From: Inquilinus limosus DSM 16000 | Lineage (GTDB): Bacteria > Pseudomonadota > Alphaproteobacteria > DSM-16000 > Inquilinaceae | Reading direction: 5' to 3' | DNA length: 64,000 bases | NCBI RefSeq assembly: GCF_000423185.1 | Contig: NZ_KE383985.1 | Span: 210,632 to 274,631 of the forward strand | In this document: positions 22,200 through 31,035 of the stretch, one piece after another | How the letters are laid out: each line of letters starts with the position of its first letter | How positions within the stretch are numbered: position 1 is the stretch's first letter | Made by a program: the position numbers and the translations under genes | The notes under the pieces: generated by a model | The model's database searches: none | What the model was told of the DNA's origin: nothing | The model's input: the letters and a program-made list of their open reading frames with translations, nothing else

Positions 22200-22228
22200 T
22201 ATATAAGTCGTCCACTATTGGACTGCAA
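22200..22228 (-). promoter_or_regulatory. mucR promoter with palindrome in the spacer
   Basis: On the minus strand, -35 TTGCAG (22228-22223), a 17-bp spacer and -10 TATATA (22205-22200) stand 30 bp from the mucR start. The spacer carries the inverted repeat GTCCA-ctat-TGGAC (22210-22223), a likely repressor site. Because TATATA is self-complementary and tusA is divergent, the element may influence both directions. Confidence 0.6.
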
Positions 22229-22259
22229 CACGAATCGCCATGAAATCCGAGAAAGTGTC

Positions 22260-22514
22260 ATGAGCAACCAGCCGACGGTCCGGACACTCGATGTAACGGC
22301 GGAAGTCTGCCCTTTCACTTTCGTCAAAACCAAGCTGCTGCTGGAAGATATGGAACCCGGCGAAGTGGCGGAAATACGGCTGAATGCCGGCGAGCCACTG
22401 GTCAATGTTCCCCGCTCGGCGACGGAAAGCGGGCATCGCGTGCTGTCGGTCGAACCCGAGGATGAGGGCCGGACGCGCTGGCGCGTGCGGATCGAGCGCG
22501 GCCCGAAGGGCTGA
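22260..22514 (+). CDS. TusA-family sulfur-carrier-like protein with altered CPxP motif
   Basis: Small (84 aa) beta-alpha-beta protein of the TusA/YeeD/SirA fold. The persulfide-carrying cysteine is C17 in EVCPFTFVKTKLLLEDM. The family CPxP motif is CPFT here, so the second proline is lost while the Cys and following helix remain. The C-terminus VEPEDEGRTRWRVRIER is normal. No TusBCDE or Moco genes are nearby. ATG 22260 was chosen; an in-frame TTG at 22218 would put the start inside the mucR promoter. Function in sulfur relay is inferred from family only. Confidence 0.8.
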   Translation: MSNQPTVRTLDVTAEVCPFTFVKTKLLLEDMEPGEVAEIRLNAGEPLVNVPRSATESGHRVLSVEPEDEGRTRWRVRIERGPKG

Positions 22515-22588
22515 TCGCGGACCGCTGTCGAATCCTCGCGGCGCCGGACGACAAGAGGCATTCACGGCGCAAACAGAAGGAGCCCGTC

Positions 22589-22966
22589 ATGCGCTATGCC
22601 TGCCTCATCTACTACGATCCGCAGACGCTGTTCGGCGGCAGCCCCGAGGCCAATGCGGCGCTCGAGCAATGCTCGACCCATGACGAGGTGCTCAGGGCCA
22701 GCGGTCATTTGGTGGCCGGTGAGGCGCTGGAGCTGCCGGACGGCGCCCGCACCGTGAAGGTGCGCGAAGGCAGGATGTCGGCGGTCGACGGCCCGTTCAT
22801 GGAGACCAAGGAGATCCTCGGCGGCTTCGTGGTGATCGAGGCGCGCGACATCGACGAGGCGGCCGAGGTCGCGGCCGGGCATCCCCTGGCCCGGATCGGC
22901 TTCGTCGAGGTGCGCCCGCTGGTCGATTTCAGCACGCCGCCCCCGGATCTCAGCCAGCAGGGCTAG
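22589..22966 (+). CDS. YCII-related (DGPF-domain) protein
   Basis: 125-aa dimeric alpha-beta barrel-like protein. It has the MRYACLIYYD start, VDGPFMETKEILGGFVVIEA (read VDGPFMETKE then LGGFVVIEA) and AAEVAAGHPLA typical of the YCII/DGPF group; related proteins are often encoded near ECF sigma factors, none of which is seen here. An AAGGAG Shine-Dalgarno precedes the ATG. Its TAG stop interlocks with the stop of the convergent LysR gene on one CTAG. Biochemical role unknown. Confidence 0.85.
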   Translation: MRYACLIYYDPQTLFGGSPEANAALEQCSTHDEVLRASGHLVAGEALELPDGARTVKVREGRMSAVDGPFMETKEILGGFVVIEARDIDEAAEVAAGHPLARIGFVEVRPLVDFSTPPPDLSQQG

Positions 22967-23871
22967 CCCCGACCGGGCGCGGCCGCCTCGCGCCGCGCCC
23001 GGCTGGCCTCGGCGGCGATGTCGAGGAAGGCGCGGACGATCGCCAGGCGCTGGCGCTCGCGCAGGCACACGACGTATTCGTCCATCTCGACCCGGCAGCC
23101 GCCGATCGGGCGGCTGACCAGGCGGGGGTCGGGGGTCATCTCGCCGGCCGACATGAAGCCGATGCCGAGGCCGGCGGCGATCGCCTCGCGCGACGCCTCC
23201 CGCCCCTCCACCTCCATCCAGGGCGTGAGCGGCAGGTCGACCGCGGCGAAGGCGCGCTCCACCGTCTCGCGCGTCATCGACCCGGCCTCGCGCATCACCA
23301 GCCGCTCCTGCGCGATCAGGTGCGCCGGCACGGTGCGCAGCCTGGCCAAGGGGTGGTCGCGCGGCAGCAGCACATGCACCGGGTCGTGCCACAGCGGCAC
23401 CGCATGCAGCTGCGGGTCGCCCGGCACCCGCGCCAGCACGGCGACATCGAGGCGGATGTCGATCAGCGCGGCCAGCACCCGCTGGGCGTTGCCGACCGTC
23501 ATCTGGATCCGTGCGCCGCGGTGACGGGTGCTGAAGGCGGAGATCAGCGGAACCGCGTGGAACGGCCCGTCCGCGCCCAGCCGCAGCGTGCCGGTCGGCA
23601 CCCGGCTGGTGCCCTGCAGCAGCTCTGCCGCCTCCTGCTGCGCGGCGAAGACGCGGTTGGTGTAGGTCAGCAGCTCGGCGCCCAGCAGGGTCAGCTCGAT
23701 CGCCCGGCCGGAACGGCGGAACAGCTGAACGCCGTAACGCTGCTCCAGCGCCTTGACCTCGATCGACAGGGTCGATTGCGACACGCCGATCGCCCGCGCC
23801 GCCTTGGTGAAGCTGCCCTCGGTCGCCACCGCGTGGAAGGCGCGGAGCTGGATATTGAGTGTTGAGCTCAT
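22963..23871 (-). CDS. LysR-family regulator, probably of AEP catabolism
   Basis: 302-aa LTTR. The winged HTH is at about 1-60 (FTKAARAIGVSQSTLSIEVKAL), and the effector-binding domain from about 90 (GTLRLGADGPFHAVPLI; GLGIGFMSAGEM). It is divergent from phnX with a 103-bp shared region containing ATTG-gat-CAAT (23896-23906). Position next to phnX and the AEP transporter makes it the likely activator. ATG 23871 is preferred over the upstream TTG. Confidence 0.88.
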   Translation of the reverse strand: MSSTLNIQLRAFHAVATEGSFTKAARAIGVSQSTLSIEVKALEQRYGVQLFRRSGRAIELTLLGAELLTYTNRVFAAQQEAAELLQGTSRVPTGTLRLGADGPFHAVPLISAFSTRHRGARIQMTVGNAQRVLAALIDIRLDVAVLARVPGDPQLHAVPLWHDPVHVLLPRDHPLARLRTVPAHLIAQERLVMREAGSMTRETVERAFAAVDLPLTPWMEVEGREASREAIAAGLGIGFMSAGEMTPDPRLVSRPIGGCRVEMDEYVVCLRERQRLAIVRAFLDIAAEASRARREAAAPGRG

Positions 23872-23974
23872 CAATACATCGCATGGAGAACATGAATTGG
23901 ATCAATAATAACCTTTCTGGCTCAATCAGGCCATCCGATCCCATCGATGCGATCCGCATCAGCGGAGGGCCCCT

Positions 23975-24805
23975 ATGAGCTTCACCTACCGCCGCCGCTA
24001 CGCCGGCCCGATCCGGGCCGCGATCTTCGACTGGGCCGGCACCACCGTCGATTTCGGCTGCCAGGCGCCGATCACCTCGCTGGTCGATGCCTTCGCCAAG
24101 GTCGGTATCGAGGTGCCGCTGGCCACCGCCCGGCTGCCGATGGGCACCGCGAAATGGGACCACATCCGGGCCCTGCTCGACATGCCGCAGGTCGCGGCCT
24201 GCTGGCGGCGGGTGCACGGCCGGGCGCCGGTCGCGGCCGATGTCGACGAGCTGTACGACCGCTTCCTGCCGCTGCAGGTGGCGGCGGTGGAGCGCCACGC
24301 CGTGCTGATCCCGGGCACGGTCGAGACCATGGTGGCGTTGCGGGCCCGCGGCATCCGCATCGGCACCACCACGGGCTTCCCGCGGCCGGTGATGGAGGTT
24401 GTGGTCCCGGCGGCGGCCCGGCAGGGCTATGCGCCGGAGGTGATCGTCTGCGCCGGCGAGACCCCGTCCGGCCGTCCCGGCCCGGCGATGGCGCTGAAGG
24501 CGCTGATCGAGCTCGACATCCATCCGGTCCAGGCCGCGGTCAAGATCGGCGACACGGTGGTCGACGTGGCCGAGGGGCTGAACGCCGGCATGTGGACCAT
24601 CGCGCTGGCCGTGACCGGCAACGAGGTCGGGCTGACCGCGGCGGAATGGGCGGCGCTGCCGGAGGACCAGCAGGCGGGGCTGCGCCGCGCCGCCGCCGAC
24701 CGGCTGCGCGGCGCCGGCGCCCATGAGGTGGTGGACGGCATCGCCGAGGTGCCGGCCGCGATCGACCGGATCGAGGCGCGCATCGCCGCCGGCGAGACGC
24801 CCTGA
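23975..24805 (+). CDS. phnX: Phosphonoacetaldehyde hydrolase
   Basis: HAD-superfamily phosphonatase splitting phosphonoacetaldehyde into acetaldehyde and phosphate; 276 aa, typical length. Nucleophile D19 in [12 protein letters not shown]; Schiff-base lysine K60 in MGTAKWDHI, the PhnX-specific cap residue; TTTGFPR and [12 protein letters not shown] are HAD motifs II and III/IV. GGAGGG Shine-Dalgarno upstream. First gene of the AEP operon; the usual partner PhnW transaminase is not encoded nearby. Confidence 0.95.
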   Translation: MSFTYRRRYAGPIRAAIFDWAGTTVDFGCQAPITSLVDAFAKVGIEVPLATARLPMGTAKWDHIRALLDMPQVAACWRRVHGRAPVAADVDELYDRFLPLQVAAVERHAVLIPGTVETMVALRARGIRIGTTTGFPRPVMEVVVPAAARQGYAPEVIVCAGETPSGRPGPAMALKALIELDIHPVQAAVKIGDTVVDVAEGLNAGMWTIALAVTGNEVGLTAAEWAALPEDQQAGLRRAAADRLRGAGAHEVVDGIAEVPAAIDRIEARIAAGETP

Positions 24806-24917
24806 CATCAAACATTCGTCAAATTGCAACGGTGTCGACGGATCGTCATGGGACGACCCCACCGCGCCGTCGTCACCGACCGGCCGCCGGCCGGTTCTCA
24901 CAGAGGGGTTTCAGGAA

Positions 24918-25937
24918 ATGAAGCGCTCCGTCCTGCTGGCCGGCGTCGCCGGCCTGCTGGCTCTGGCGGCCCCCGCCGTCGCCGCCGAGAAGATCACCGT
25001 CTACACCGCGCTCGAGGCCGACCAGCTCAAGGCCTATGAGGCGGCGTTCGAGGCCGCCAACCCGGATGTCGAGATCCAGTGGGTGCGGGATTCGACCGGC
25101 ATCGTCACCGCCAAGCTGCTGGCCGAGAAGGACAACCCGCAGGCCGACGTGGTCTGGGGGCTGGCCGCCACCTCGCTGATGCTGCTCGACAGCCAGGGCA
25201 TGCTCCAGGGCTACGCCCCGGCCGGGCTCGACCAGGTGACGCCGGCCTTCCGCGACCCGCGGCCCGAGCCGACCTGGGTCGGCATGGACATCTGGGCCTC
25301 GGCCCTGTGCTTCAATACCGCCGAGGCCGAAGCCAAGGGCCTGCCCGCTCCGAAGAGCTGGGAGGACCTGACCAACCCGGCCTACAAGGGCCAGATCGTG
25401 ATGCCGAACCCGGCCTCCTCCGGCACCGGCTACCTGATGGTCTCGGCCTGGCTGCAGCTGATGGGCGAGGAGAAGGGCTGGGCCTTCATGGACAAGCTGC
25501 ACGAGAACATCGGCAGCTACGTCCATTCCGGCTCCAAGCCGTGCCGGCAGGCCGGCGCCGGCGAATACGCGATCGGCCTGTCCTTCGAATACCGCGCCAA
25601 CAAGACCAAGGAGGACGGCGCGCCGATCGAGATCGTGTTCCCGTCCGAGGGGCTCGGCTGGGACATGGAGGCGGTCGCGCTGGTCAGGGGCACCAAGCAT
25701 GCCGAGGCGGCGAAGAAGCTGGTGGACTGGGCCGTGTCCGGCGCTGCCAACGACCTCTACGCCGAGAGCTATGCCATCACCGCGGTGCCCGGCCATGCCA
25801 AGCCCCTGCCGCATGTCCCCGCGGATCTGCAGCAGCGGCTGATCAAGAACGACTTCACTTGGGCCGCCGCGAACCGCGACCGGATCCTGGCCGAATGGAG
25901 CCGCCGCTACGACGGCAAGTCCGAACCGAAGAGCTGA
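24918..25937 (+). CDS. 2-aminoethylphosphonate ABC transporter substrate-binding protein (AepX/PhnS2 type)
   Basis: Periplasmic binding protein of the iron/putrescine-like COG1840 class used for AEP. 339 aa with a signal peptide at 1-23 ([20 protein letters not shown]). Mature segment begins [32 protein letters not shown] and [14 protein letters not shown] line the ligand site. ATG 24918 has an AGGAAA site just upstream. A stable hairpin follows the stop codon, which commonly keeps binding-protein mRNA in excess. Confidence 0.88.
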   Translation: MKRSVLLAGVAGLLALAAPAVAAEKITVYTALEADQLKAYEAAFEAANPDVEIQWVRDSTGIVTAKLLAEKDNPQADVVWGLAATSLMLLDSQGMLQGYAPAGLDQVTPAFRDPRPEPTWVGMDIWASALCFNTAEAEAKGLPAPKSWEDLTNPAYKGQIVMPNPASSGTGYLMVSAWLQLMGEEKGWAFMDKLHENIGSYVHSGSKPCRQAGAGEYAIGLSFEYRANKTKEDGAPIEIVFPSEGLGWDMEAVALVRGTKHAEAAKKLVDWAVSGAANDLYAESYAITAVPGHAKPLPHVPADLQQRLIKNDFTWAAANRDRILAEWSRRYDGKSEPKS

Positions 25938-25945
25938 GCTGACGG

Positions 25946-25967
25946 CGGCCGGTCCCGCGACCGGCCG
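25946..25967 (+). other. Stable intercistronic hairpin after the AEP binding-protein gene
   Basis: Perfect 9-bp stem CGGCCGGTC-ccgc-GACCGGCCG starting 9 nt after the stop codon, with no U-tract. It fits a 3'-protecting or partial attenuation structure that uncouples binding-protein expression from the downstream ATPase and permease. Effect is inferred. Confidence 0.6.
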
Positions 25968-25988
25968 TCCCCTGCAACGGAGGGCCCG

Positions 25989-27062
25989 ATGACCGACCCG
26001 TATCTGACCGTCCGCGACGTCACCAAGCGCTTCGGTTCCTTCACCGCGCTGGACGGCGTCAGCCTCGACATCCGGACCGGCGAGTTCGTCTGCTTCCTCG
26101 GGCCTTCCGGCTGCGGCAAGACCACGCTGCTGCGCGCCATCTCCGGACTCGACGTCCAGACCACGGGCGAGATCCGCCAGGCCGGGCGCGACATCTCGCG
26201 GCTGCCGGTCGGCCAGCGCGATTTCGGCATCGTGTTCCAGTCCTATGCCCTGTTCCCCAACCTCTCGGTCCGGGCCAACGTGGCCTACGGGCTCGAGAAC
26301 CGCGGCAAGCCGCGGGCCGAGATCGACGCCCGGGTGGCGGAGATGCTCGACCTGGTCGGCCTCGCCGACCAGGCGCGCAAATACCCGTCGCAGCTGTCCG
26401 GCGGCCAGCAGCAGCGCGTCGCCATCGCCCGTGCGCTGGCGCCGGCGCCCGGCCTGCTGCTGCTGGACGAGCCGCTGTCGGCGCTCGACGCCCGGGTGCG
26501 GGCCCGGCTGCGCGGCGAGATCCGCGACCTGCAGCGCCGCCTCGGCATCACCACCATCATGGTGACGCACGACCAGGAGGAAGCGCTGACCATGTCCGAC
26601 CGGATCGTGGTGATGAATCGCGGCCGGATCGAGCAGATCGGCACCCCCGCCGCGATCTACGACCGGCCGGAAACCCCCTTCGTCGCCGATTTCGTCGGCA
26701 GGATGAACGCCTTCGCCGGCCATGTCGCGGCGGCGGAGGAGGTCGACATCGGCGCCGCCCGGCTGCGCTGCGCCCCGACCGCCATCGCCGCCGGCCGGGC
26801 CGTCACCGTCTGCATCCGGCCGGAGGAGGTGGCGATCCGCGACCTCGGCGGCGCCGGCGCCAATGTGCTGGAGGCGGAGGTGGCGGCGCTCGACTTCGTC
26901 GGCACCCATTTCGCCGCCCGGCTGGCGGTGCCCGGCACCGCCTTCGACCTGACCGTCGACCTGCCGGTGGGCGAGGCCCGCGCCATGGACATCGGGGTCG
27001 GCCACCGCCTGCGCGTCGGCCTGCCGCCGGATCGGCTCCGGGTCTATGCCCGGGCGGCGTGA
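25989..27062 (+). CDS. 2-aminoethylphosphonate ABC transporter ATP-binding protein (AepV/PhnT2 type)
   Basis: 357-aa PotA/FbpC-like ATPase. Walker A GPSGCGKTTLL, signature LSGGQQQRVAIA, Walker B LLLLDEPLSALD, H-loop VTHDQEEAL; a TOBE domain spans about 275-350 (VTVCIRPEEVAI). Between the binding protein and the permease of the AEP system, with a GGAGGG site before its ATG. Confidence 0.9.
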   Translation: MTDPYLTVRDVTKRFGSFTALDGVSLDIRTGEFVCFLGPSGCGKTTLLRAISGLDVQTTGEIRQAGRDISRLPVGQRDFGIVFQSYALFPNLSVRANVAYGLENRGKPRAEIDARVAEMLDLVGLADQARKYPSQLSGGQQQRVAIARALAPAPGLLLLDEPLSALDARVRARLRGEIRDLQRRLGITTIMVTHDQEEALTMSDRIVVMNRGRIEQIGTPAAIYDRPETPFVADFVGRMNAFAGHVAAAEEVDIGAARLRCAPTAIAAGRAVTVCIRPEEVAIRDLGGAGANVLEAEVAALDFVGTHFAARLAVPGTAFDLTVDLPVGEARAMDIGVGHRLRVGLPPDRLRVYARAA

Positions 27063-27075
27063 GGGGGAGGCGGCC

Positions 27076-28791
27076 ATGACAGCGATCGCAACCCCCGCCC
27101 CGCCGCCGGGGCGGACGGCGGGGCTGCGCCAGATGCTGGACCGAGACGACCGGCTGATGCGGTTCGGCATCATTGCCCTCGGCGCCTGGCTGGTGCTGAC
27201 CGTGCTGCTGCCGCTGGCCGTGCTGCTGGTCAAGAGCGTGCAGGCCCGGGACGGCGCCTTCGTCGGCCTCGACAACTTCGCCCGCTACTTCGCCACGCCC
27301 AACCTGGTCGCCTCGATCGGCAACAGCCTGGTGATCGCGGCGATCAGCACCCTGGTCTGCCTGGTCCTCGCCTTCCTGTTCGCCTATGGGCTGACCCGCA
27401 CCTGCATGCCGCTGCGCGGGGTGTTCCGCACCATCTCGCAGATCCCGCTGCTGGCGCCGTCGCTGCTGCCCGCGATCAGTCTGGTCTACCTGTTCGGCAA
27501 CCAGGGGCTGCTCAAGGGCTGGATGCTGGGCCATTCGATCTACGGCCCGATCGGCATCGTCATGGGGTCGGTGTTCTGGACCTTCCCGCACGCGCTGATC
27601 ATCCTGGTCACCGCCCTGTCGCTGTCCGACGCCCGGCTGTACGAGGCGGCGTCGAGCCTGCGCGCCAGCCCGTGGCGCACCTTCTGGACCGTGACCCTGC
27701 CCGGCGCGCGCTACGGGCTGATCAGCGCCGGCTTCGTCATCTTCACCCTGGTGGTCACCGATTTCGGCGTGCCCAAGGTGGTGGGCGGCCAGTTCAACGT
27801 GCTGGCGACCGACATCTACAAGCAGGTGGTGGGGCAGCAGAACTTCCAGATGGGCGCCGTGGTCGGCCTGGTGCTGCTGCTGCCGGCGGTGCTGGCCTTC
27901 GTCGCCGACCGGGTGGTGCAACGCCGCCAGACGGCGCTGCTGACCGCCCGCGCCGTGCCGCTGGAGCCGAAGCCGAACCGCGCCGTCGACCTCGCCTTCC
28001 TGGCGATCTGCAGCGTCATCGCCATCGCCATCATCGGCGTGATCGGCGTCGCCTTCTTCGCCTCGATCGCCAAGTTCTGGCCCTACAACCTGACGCCGTC
28101 CTGGAAGAACTACGATTTCGACATGATGGACGGCGGCGGCTGGGCCAGCTACGGCAACTCGCTGCGCATGGCGGCGCTGACCGCCGTCTTCGGCACCGCC
28201 ATCGTCTTCGCCGGCGCCTGGCTGGTGGAGAAGAGCCGCGGCTTCGGCAAGGCGCGCACCGCGGTGCAGATGCTGGCGTTGCTGCCGCTGGCCGTGCCCG
28301 GCCTAGTGCTCGGCCTCGGCTACATCTTCTTCTTCAACAACCCGGCCAATCCGCTCGGCTTCATCTACGGCACGATGACCATCCTGGTGGTATGCACCAT
28401 CTCGCATTTCTACTCGGTGGCCCATCTCACCGCGACCACCGCGCTGAAGCAGATGGATCCGGAGTTCGAGACGGTCTCGGCCTCGCTCAAGGTCCCGGCC
28501 TGGCGCACCTTCCTGCGCGTCGGCATTCCGGTGTGCCTGCCCGCGATCCTGGACATCGCCCTCTACCTCTTCATCAACGCCATGACCACGGTGTCGGCCG
28601 CCGTCTTCCTCTACGCCCCGGACACCACCCTCGCCGCGATCGCCGTGCTGAACATGGACGATGCCGGCGACGTCGCCCCGGCGGCGGCCATGGCCATGGT
28701 GCTGTTCGGAACCTCCGCCGCGCTGCGGCTCGTCTACCTCGCCGCCACCCGCGGGCTGCTCGCCCGCACCCAGTCCTGGCGCCGTCGCTGA
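27076..28791 (+). CDS. 2-aminoethylphosphonate ABC transporter permease, double-length (AepW/PhnU2 type)
   Basis: 571-aa membrane protein that combines two permease halves, about 12 helices, each half with an EAA-type loop (YEAASSLRASPWRTFWTVTLP near 190-210, written here as two blocks YEAASSLRAS / PWRTFWTVTLP; second half FETVSASLKVPAWRTF near 465). Such fused permeases are normal for the PhnU2 and FbpB families. ATG 27076 follows GGGGGAGG. One polypeptide therefore replaces the usual two membrane subunits. Confidence 0.9.
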   Translation: MTAIATPAPPPGRTAGLRQMLDRDDRLMRFGIIALGAWLVLTVLLPLAVLLVKSVQARDGAFVGLDNFARYFATPNLVASIGNSLVIAAISTLVCLVLAFLFAYGLTRTCMPLRGVFRTISQIPLLAPSLLPAISLVYLFGNQGLLKGWMLGHSIYGPIGIVMGSVFWTFPHALIILVTALSLSDARLYEAASSLRASPWRTFWTVTLPGARYGLISAGFVIFTLVVTDFGVPKVVGGQFNVLATDIYKQVVGQQNFQMGAVVGLVLLLPAVLAFVADRVVQRRQTALLTARAVPLEPKPNRAVDLAFLAICSVIAIAIIGVIGVAFFASIAKFWPYNLTPSWKNYDFDMMDGGGWASYGNSLRMAALTAVFGTAIVFAGAWLVEKSRGFGKARTAVQMLALLPLAVPGLVLGLGYIFFFNNPANPLGFIYGTMTILVVCTISHFYSVAHLTATTALKQMDPEFETVSASLKVPAWRTFLRVGIPVCLPAILDIALYLFINAMTTVSAAVFLYAPDTTLAAIAVLNMDDAGDVAPAAAMAMVLFGTSAALRLVYLAATRGLLARTQSWRRR

Positions 28792-28802
28792 AAGGAGCCA
28801 TC

Positions 28803-29945
28803 GTGACCCAAGACCGCTACGATCTCGCCGTCGTCGGCGCCGGCATCCTCGGCCTCGCCCACGCCCTCGCGGCCGCGCGGCAGGGCCGCCGGGTGGTGGT
28901 GATCGACCGCGAGGCGCGCGCCATCGGCGCCTCGATCCGCAATTTCGGCTTCGTCACCGTCACCGGCCAGTCGGCCGGCCCGACCTGGCGCCGGGCGATG
29001 CGCAGCCGCGATGTCTGGGCCGAGCTGGCGCCGCGGGCCGGCATCCCGGTGCTGCATCGCGGCACCGCCCTCCTGGCCCGGACTCCGGAAGGGCTGGGCG
29101 TGCTGGAGGCCTTCGCACGTACCGAGATGGGTCAAGGCTGCGAGCGGCTGACCGCCGCCGGCATGGCCGCACGCCTGCCGATGGCGGCCGATGGGTTGCT
29201 GGGAGGGCTGTGGAGCCCGCACGAGCTGCGGATCGAGCCGCGCGAGGCGATCCCGCGCCTGGCCGCCTGGCTGGAAGCGGCCCATGGCGTCGCCTTCCGC
29301 CGTGGCGTCCAGGTGCGGGCGGTCCAGGCGCCGCGGGTCGAGACCAGCGACGGGGCGATCCTGGCCGACCGCGTCGTGGTCTGCCCCGGGCCGGACCTGC
29401 GGTCGCTGTTCCCGGAGGTCATGGCCCGCCGCCGCACCACCCTGTGCAAGCTGCAGATGCTGCGCCTGGCGGCGCCGGGCTGGCGGCTGCCGGCGGCGGT
29501 GATGGGCGATCTCAGCTTCGCCCGCTACCGCGGCTACGCCGACCTGCCGGAGGCGGCGGCGCTGAAGGCGCGGCTGGCGGCCGAGGTGCCGGAGACGCTG
29601 GCCGAGGGCATCCACCTGATCGTGGTGCAGTCGGCCGACGGATCGCTGGTGGTCGGCGATTCGCATCACTACGACGACGCGCCCGACCCCTTCGCCTCGC
29701 AGGCGGTCGAAGCCCTGATCCTGCGCCATATGGCGGAGCTGCTGCAGGTGCCGGATCCTGCGGTGGCCGAGCGCTGGGTCGGGATCTATCCCTCCGGCCC
29801 GGAGGAGGCCTTCGCCGAAGCGCCGGACGCGGCGACCCGCGTGGTCCAGGTCACCAGCGGCACCGGCATGAGCACCGGCTTCGCCATCGCCGAGGAGGTC
29901 GTGGCCGAGCTGTTCGGCGCCGCGGCCCCACGCCACGCGGCGTGA
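28803..29945 (+). CDS. TIGR03364-type FAD-dependent oxidoreductase of phosphonate metabolism
   Basis: 380-aa DAO-fold flavoenzyme. Dinucleotide-binding motif VVGAGILGLAHALAAA at 10-25, SIRNFGFVTVTGQ near 45, and a C-terminal GTGMSTGFAIAEEV flavin loop. The family is repeatedly linked to AEP genes, and related enzymes oxidise AEP or N-methyl-AEP to phosphonoacetaldehyde. Starts at GTG 28803 with AAGGAG upstream. In the absence of phnW it may be the enzyme that feeds PhnX; that role is an inference. Confidence 0.85.
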   Translation: MTQDRYDLAVVGAGILGLAHALAAARQGRRVVVIDREARAIGASIRNFGFVTVTGQSAGPTWRRAMRSRDVWAELAPRAGIPVLHRGTALLARTPEGLGVLEAFARTEMGQGCERLTAAGMAARLPMAADGLLGGLWSPHELRIEPREAIPRLAAWLEAAHGVAFRRGVQVRAVQAPRVETSDGAILADRVVVCPGPDLRSLFPEVMARRRTTLCKLQMLRLAAPGWRLPAAVMGDLSFARYRGYADLPEAAALKARLAAEVPETLAEGIHLIVVQSADGSLVVGDSHHYDDAPDPFASQAVEALILRHMAELLQVPDPAVAERWVGIYPSGPEEAFAEAPDAATRVVQVTSGTGMSTGFAIAEEVVAELFGAAAPRHAA

Positions 29946-30055
29946 CAGGAGAGAGCCCGGGGTATCTCGGATGAATCAATTGTAACGAAGTGCCGGAACG
30001 GTGCGACGAATCGAGCCCACCCCGGCGTTCAACTGTCGATTCATTCGGAAGAAGA

Positions 30056-30132
30056 TGGCGCACTCGACAGGATTCGAACCTGTGACCTTCGCCTCCGGAG
30101 GGCGACGCTCTATCCAGCTGAGCTACGAGTGC
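30056..30132 (-). tRNA. tRNA-Arg (anticodon CCG)
   Basis: 77-nt cloverleaf. Acceptor stem GCACTCG/CGAGTGC, D-arm AGCTCAGCTGGATAGAGC, anticodon stem TCGCC/GGCGA with loop CTCCGGA giving anticodon CCG, T-arm ACAGG-TTCGAAT-CCTGT and an encoded 3' CCA. It decodes CGG, a frequent Arg codon in this GC-rich DNA. No integrase or attachment-site repeat adjoins it. The rest of the 313-bp gap 29946-30258 shows no gene. Confidence 0.97.
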
Positions 30133-30258
30133 AGCCTTGGACTCGGGGCCGAAGGGCCCGGAGCGGCGCGGACCATACTGCAAAGCGGCGGCGATGCAAA
30201 GCCCGGATTCGTTCGGCTCCCCTCCGCCGGATGAGAGGAGCCGTAAAGTGCCGGATCC

Positions 30259-31035
30259 TCAGGTCGTGGCCTCCGCCTCCTGGTTCGGGCGCCAGGTGAT
30301 CAGCCGCTTCTCCGTCCAGTCGAGGACGCGATCGAGCAGCAGCACGAAGACGGAGAGGACGACGATGCCGGCGAACACCCCCGTCGCGTCGAACACGCCC
30401 TCGGCCTGCGCGATCAGATGGCCCAGCCCGGCGGAGGAGCCGAGATACTCGCCGATGATCGCCCCGACCACGGCGAAGCCGACCGAGGTGCGCAACGAGG
30501 ACAGAATCCAGCTCGCCGCCGTCGGCAGGTAGACGTGGCGCAGCAGCTGGCTACGGCCGGCGCCGAGGATCCGGGCGTTGTTCAGCACCGCGCGGTTGAC
30601 CTCGCGCACGCCCTGATAGGCGTTGAAGAAGGTGATGAAGAACACCAGCGTCACCGCCAGCGCCACCTTCGACCACAGGCCGAGCCCGAACCACAGCATG
30701 AAGAGCGGCGCCAGCACCACCCGCGGCACCGAGTTCAGCACCTTGATGAAAGGGTCGAGGATGGCCGCCAGCCGGGGGCTCAGCCCCAGGGTGATGCCGA
30801 GCGCGATGCCCAGCGCCGTGCCGATCAGATAGCCCAGAACGGTCTCGGTCAGGGTGATCGAGACATGGCGCAGGAAACCGGCATCGGATGTCCATTCGGC
30901 GATCTTGGCGCCGATCGCCGAGGGCGCCGGGAAGAAGAAGACGTCGAGAAGCCCGGTGCGGGTCGCGATCTCCCAGGCGCCGAGCAGGACGGCCAGGATG
31001 GCCAGCTGAATCAGCCGGTCAGCGGGTCTGGGCAT
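30259..31035 (-). CDS. NitT/TauT-family ABC transporter permease
   Basis: 258-aa SsuC/TauC-like membrane subunit with about six helices; the first is LIQLAILAVLLGAW at 8-21. The EAA-like loop is NNARILGAGRSQLLRHVYLP near 155-175. Its start overlaps the ATPase gene by 17 bp. Such systems import sulfonates, nitrate, pyrimidine precursors, phthalates or similar anions; substrate here is open. Confidence 0.9.
   Translation of the reverse strand: MPRPADRLIQLAILAVLLGAWEIATRTGLLDVFFFPAPSAIGAKIAEWTSDAGFLRHVSITLTETVLGYLIGTALGIALGITLGLSPRLAAILDPFIKVLNSVPRVVLAPLFMLWFGLGLWSKVALAVTLVFFITFFNAYQGVREVNRAVLNNARILGAGRSQLLRHVYLPTAASWILSSLRTSVGFAVVGAIIGEYLGSSAGLGHLIAQAEGVFDATGVFAGIVVLSVFVLLLDRVLDWTEKRLITWRPNQEAEATT

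Noticed and set aside
22562-24901. 779-aa minus-strand ORF covering YCII, LysR and phnX
   Set aside because: Shadow frame of three well-supported genes; composition is not protein-like.
24873-27275. 800-aa minus-strand ORF opposite the AEP transporter genes
   Set aside because: Antisense of a recognised binding protein and ATPase; GC artefact.
27076-28791. Fused double permease as a novelty
   Set aside because: Double-length permeases are standard in the PhnU2/AepW and FbpB families.
30056-30132. tRNA-Arg as an integration site
   Set aside because: No integrase, no repeat of the tRNA 3' end nearby, and both flanks are ordinary metabolic genes.
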